From NCBI RefSeq assembly GCF_003815875.1, contig NZ_CP033924.1, positions 5,332,001 to 5,396,000 on the forward strand: a stretch of DNA of 64,000 nt, written 5' to 3'. This document shows positions 61,869 through 64,000 of this stretch, piece by piece. Source of the stretch: Chryseobacterium lactis (GTDB taxonomy: Bacteria; Bacteroidota; Bacteroidia; Flavobacteriales; Weeksellaceae). The stretch's first letter is position 1, and each line of letters starts with the position of its first letter. The translations under genes were made by a program, and so were the position numbers. The notes beneath the pieces were generated by a model. It searched no databases, was not told the DNA's origin, and saw only the letters and a list, made by a program, of their open reading frames with translations.

Positions 61869-63416
61869 TTAATACCCAACATTCTGAACAATACCCGGAT
61901 TTGCATTCAATTCATCCTGAGGAATTGGTAAAGCAAATTTATAACTACTATTTGGTAGATTTACAGGATTTGCAGCTGGAAAATTTGAAGAACTAGATGA
62001 ATAATCAGCAGGATCCCTATCAATCGTAACATTAGCCAATGTACCCAATCTTTTAATATCTATATAACGATGCCCTTCATAAGCCAATTCCAATCTTCGT
62101 TCTTTTAAAATACCCGCCCAGGCTGCTTGTATATTTGTGTATAAAGGAGCAGTTTGTACAGTGCCAAGTCTTGCATCTAATATAGATTTTAATACCAATC
62201 CTACTCCTGCTAAATCTCCGGCATTAGCTCTTGCTTCAGCTTTAATAAGATACATTTCAGATATCCTCATTATTTTATAATCATTATTAAAGCCATTAGT
62301 AGCTGTTACTGCCGCTGTTGTTTTCCCAGTCTCTGTTCCTCCATATTTTTGAATAATTAATTTATCAGTATTTAAATAATCAGCTGAAGTTGTATAATTA
62401 GGATCAATAATGGATGAAGGAGCCACAATTACATTTCTTCTAACATCTGTTGGCCTTTGATCCAGTATATTGAATAAAGATCTGCTCACTTCGTAGAAAG
62501 GGGATCCATCTAAATTTGGTGCTACAGAACACCAACCATTATGCAAATTAGTTGCTTGAGTATTTTGTTGAGGTGTTCTTTTTAGTCTAAAAATTACTTC
62601 TTTATTAGAAGATTCATCATCTGTAAAAAACACTTTACGGTAATCAGCCTGATTAGCCAATGTTACTTGAGAAGTATTTATAACTTCATCTGCCCATTTC
62701 TCTGCATTTATATAATCTCCCTTATAAGCATAAGCTCTCGCTTTGAGTCCTTTTGCAAAATTTCTATTAGCAATCTTATTATCAGCCGTATATCCACTAA
62801 GTCCATTATAAATTGCTAAAGCATCATCTAAATCTTTATGAATCTGCATGTAGAAGACCCCATTTGTTGTTCTTGAATTTACTTTTTCTTCAGAAGTAAA
62901 TACTTTGTTGGCTAGTATCCCGGCCAGAGCATTTTCATCTTTAAGACTAGGTGAATAATAAGCTAATATTCTCAAATGTCCGTAAGCTCTCATTGTCAAG
63001 GCTTCAGCTCTTAATCTAGAAATTAATGCTGCATCAGCAGCATTTGCGGGAACTATTTTATCTGCATTCTGAATCACTCTATTAGCTCTTGCTAAGGCAG
63101 AATAAGTTCCTACCCAAATATTAGCAGGTCCTGGAGAAGAGGGAATCAATAAGAAAATATATTCTGTTGAAAGCCCTTGCCCACCATTTGCATATCCAAT
63201 TCCAACCTCATCTGTAAAAACAGAAGAAAATACAACTTCTGATCTATCCGAAAAAATATTATAAGTTGAATTCATTAATTTTTGTAAATCTGAAGATGTA
63301 GTAATTGCGTTTTCTTCAGTTAGTGAGCCTGGAGTAAAAGGAGTCAACAGATCACTACTACAAGAAGTAAATAATAATCCGGAAACTAATGTTATATATG
63401 TTAATATTTTTTTCAT
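61869..63416 (-). CDS. SusD/RagB-like outer-membrane lipoprotein
   Basis: The 515-aa protein has a lipoprotein signal ending FTSC, a RagB fold with LRAEALTMRAYGHLRILAYYSP and LKERRLELAYEGHRYIDIKRLG. It follows a susC-like gene (63,442 onward) by 25 bp. Nutrient identity is not visible. Confidence 0.92.
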   Translation of the reverse strand: MKKILTYITLVSGLLFTSCSSDLLTPFTPGSLTEENAITTSSDLQKLMNSTYNIFSDRSEVVFSSVFTDEVGIGYANGGQGLSTEYIFLLIPSSPGPANIWVGTYSALARANRVIQNADKIVPANAADAALISRLRAEALTMRAYGHLRILAYYSPSLKDENALAGILANKVFTSEEKVNSRTTNGVFYMQIHKDLDDALAIYNGLSGYTADNKIANRNFAKGLKARAYAYKGDYINAEKWADEVINTSQVTLANQADYRKVFFTDDESSNKEVIFRLKRTPQQNTQATNLHNGWCSVAPNLDGSPFYEVSRSLFNILDQRPTDVRRNVIVAPSSIIDPNYTTSADYLNTDKLIIQKYGGTETGKTTAAVTATNGFNNDYKIMRISEMYLIKAEARANAGDLAGVGLVLKSILDARLGTVQTAPLYTNIQAAWAGILKERRLELAYEGHRYIDIKRLGTLANVTIDRDPADYSSSSSNFPAANPVNLPNSSYKFALPIPQDELNANPGIVQNVGY

Positions 63417-63441
63417 TACAATTATCTTAAAAATTTATCAA

Positions 63442-63999
63442 TTAAAATTTAATGTCAAAACCTAAAGTTATAATTCTAGGCGTAGGATATTTTTGCTGGT
63501 CACTAATTCTTGGACTTTCAGGATCAAATCCCTTCCAATTTGAAATAGTAAGCAAGTTCTCTGCTTGCAAAATAACTGAGAGGCTATTTATAAAAGTATC
63601 TTTCAAATATCGCTGAGGAAATCTATATCCAACCTGCACATTTCTCAGTCTTAGATAGGATGCATCTTTTATAAATCGATCAGAATTACTTTGAAGCCCT
63701 AGATTGGCAGCCTTTAGAGAAGGAATATCAGTATTAGTATTAGTTGGCGTCCATGCATTTAGCATTGCCTTATCTACTGTGAAATTTCTCAGATTATTAG
63801 GATTGTATAAACTAGACATATCATAATCATAGCGCACTACTCTGGCAACAAAAGTAAATGTAGTAGAAGCAAAGAAATTTTTATAATTAAAATCCATTCC
63901 GAAACCTCCCTGATATTTTGGCAAATTATTTTTTCCATATAGCCTTCTGTCTGCAGCAGTAGGATTTTCTGTAGGATTACCATTAATATCTTCAAACAA
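63442..63999 (-). CDS. SusC-like transporter, C-terminal part (partial)
   Basis: The last 185 residues of a TonB-linked barrel are visible, ending in ITLGFDIKF; the gene runs past the window end. RLRNVQVGYRFPQRYLKD and QAENLLTISNWKGFDPE are typical of SusC barrel ends. It pairs with the SusD-like gene after it. Confidence 0.88.
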   Translation of the reverse strand: MFEDINGNPTENPTAADRRLYGKNNLPKYQGGFGMDFNYKNFFASTTFTFVARVVRYDYDMSSLYNPNNLRNFTVDKAMLNAWTPTNTNTDIPSLKAANLGLQSNSDRFIKDASYLRLRNVQVGYRFPQRYLKDTFINSLSVILQAENLLTISNWKGFDPESPRISDQQKYPTPRIITLGFDIKF

Positions 64000-64000
64000 T

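Overview
The window looks like a chromosomal segment of a low-GC Bacteroidota, most likely a Chryseobacterium-like Flavobacteriia (Weeksellaceae). The evidence is three SusC/SusD pairs, LytS/LytTR and TPR-AraC regulators, TANNTTTG-type -7 elements, GG-leader peptide biosynthesis genes, and palindromic dispersed repeats built on GGCTAAAGCC. The genus is inferred from gene content, not from a marker gene.

Bases 1-2,430 hold the end of a probable acyltransferase gene, a tRNA-Phe(GAA) and a DUF3472 lipoprotein. Bases 2,430-27,270 form one phage-derived element. Its early part has an S24/LexA-type repressor, a divergent small regulator, a MuA-like DDE transposase, a MuB-like AAA ATPase, a RecA-like ATPase and a DUF3164 protein. 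Its late part is a near-continuous + strand operon encoding a lysis enzyme, contractile sheath, tube, frameshifting tail chaperones, tape measure, hub, spike, gp25, LysM protein, baseplate J, a collar-type fibre and three paralogous long fibres. I find no portal, terminase, prohead protease or capsid gene, so this reads as a Mu-like transposable prophage reduced to a headless contractile particle (R-type tailocin). A 161-bp direct repeat carrying a complete tRNA-Phe lies on both sides (299-459 and 27,537-27,697).

Bases 27,735-34,853 hold a peptide natural-product cluster. It has a 47-aa precursor with a double-glycine leader and a two-cysteine core, a radical SAM/SPASM maturase, an unrecognised helical protein and a C39-peptidase ABC exporter. 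A small secreted protein and a TPR/transmembrane/AraC regulator lie next to it. Bases 34,861-44,652 hold a metalloprotease-SusC-SusD operon bracketed by a LytTR response regulator and a LytS-type kinase. Bases 44,935-57,031 are mostly housekeeping: thioredoxin-fold protein, DUF3575 barrel, NamZ muramidase, LolE/FtsX-like permease, PLP-dependent cysteine synthase, CbpA/CbpM, a dicarboxylate symporter, DUF779, an aldehyde dehydrogenase and its likely AraC activator. A cluster of three DnaA-box-like sites lies before the cysteine synthase gene. Bases 57,160-64,000 hold two more SusC/SusD pairs, the last cut by the window end.

The two antagonism-related loci, a particle and a peptide, sit side by side across the second tRNA-Phe. 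The most unusual feature is the combination of intact-looking Mu-type transposition genes with a complete tail operon, no head genes and three fibre genes that share N termini and differ at their tips.
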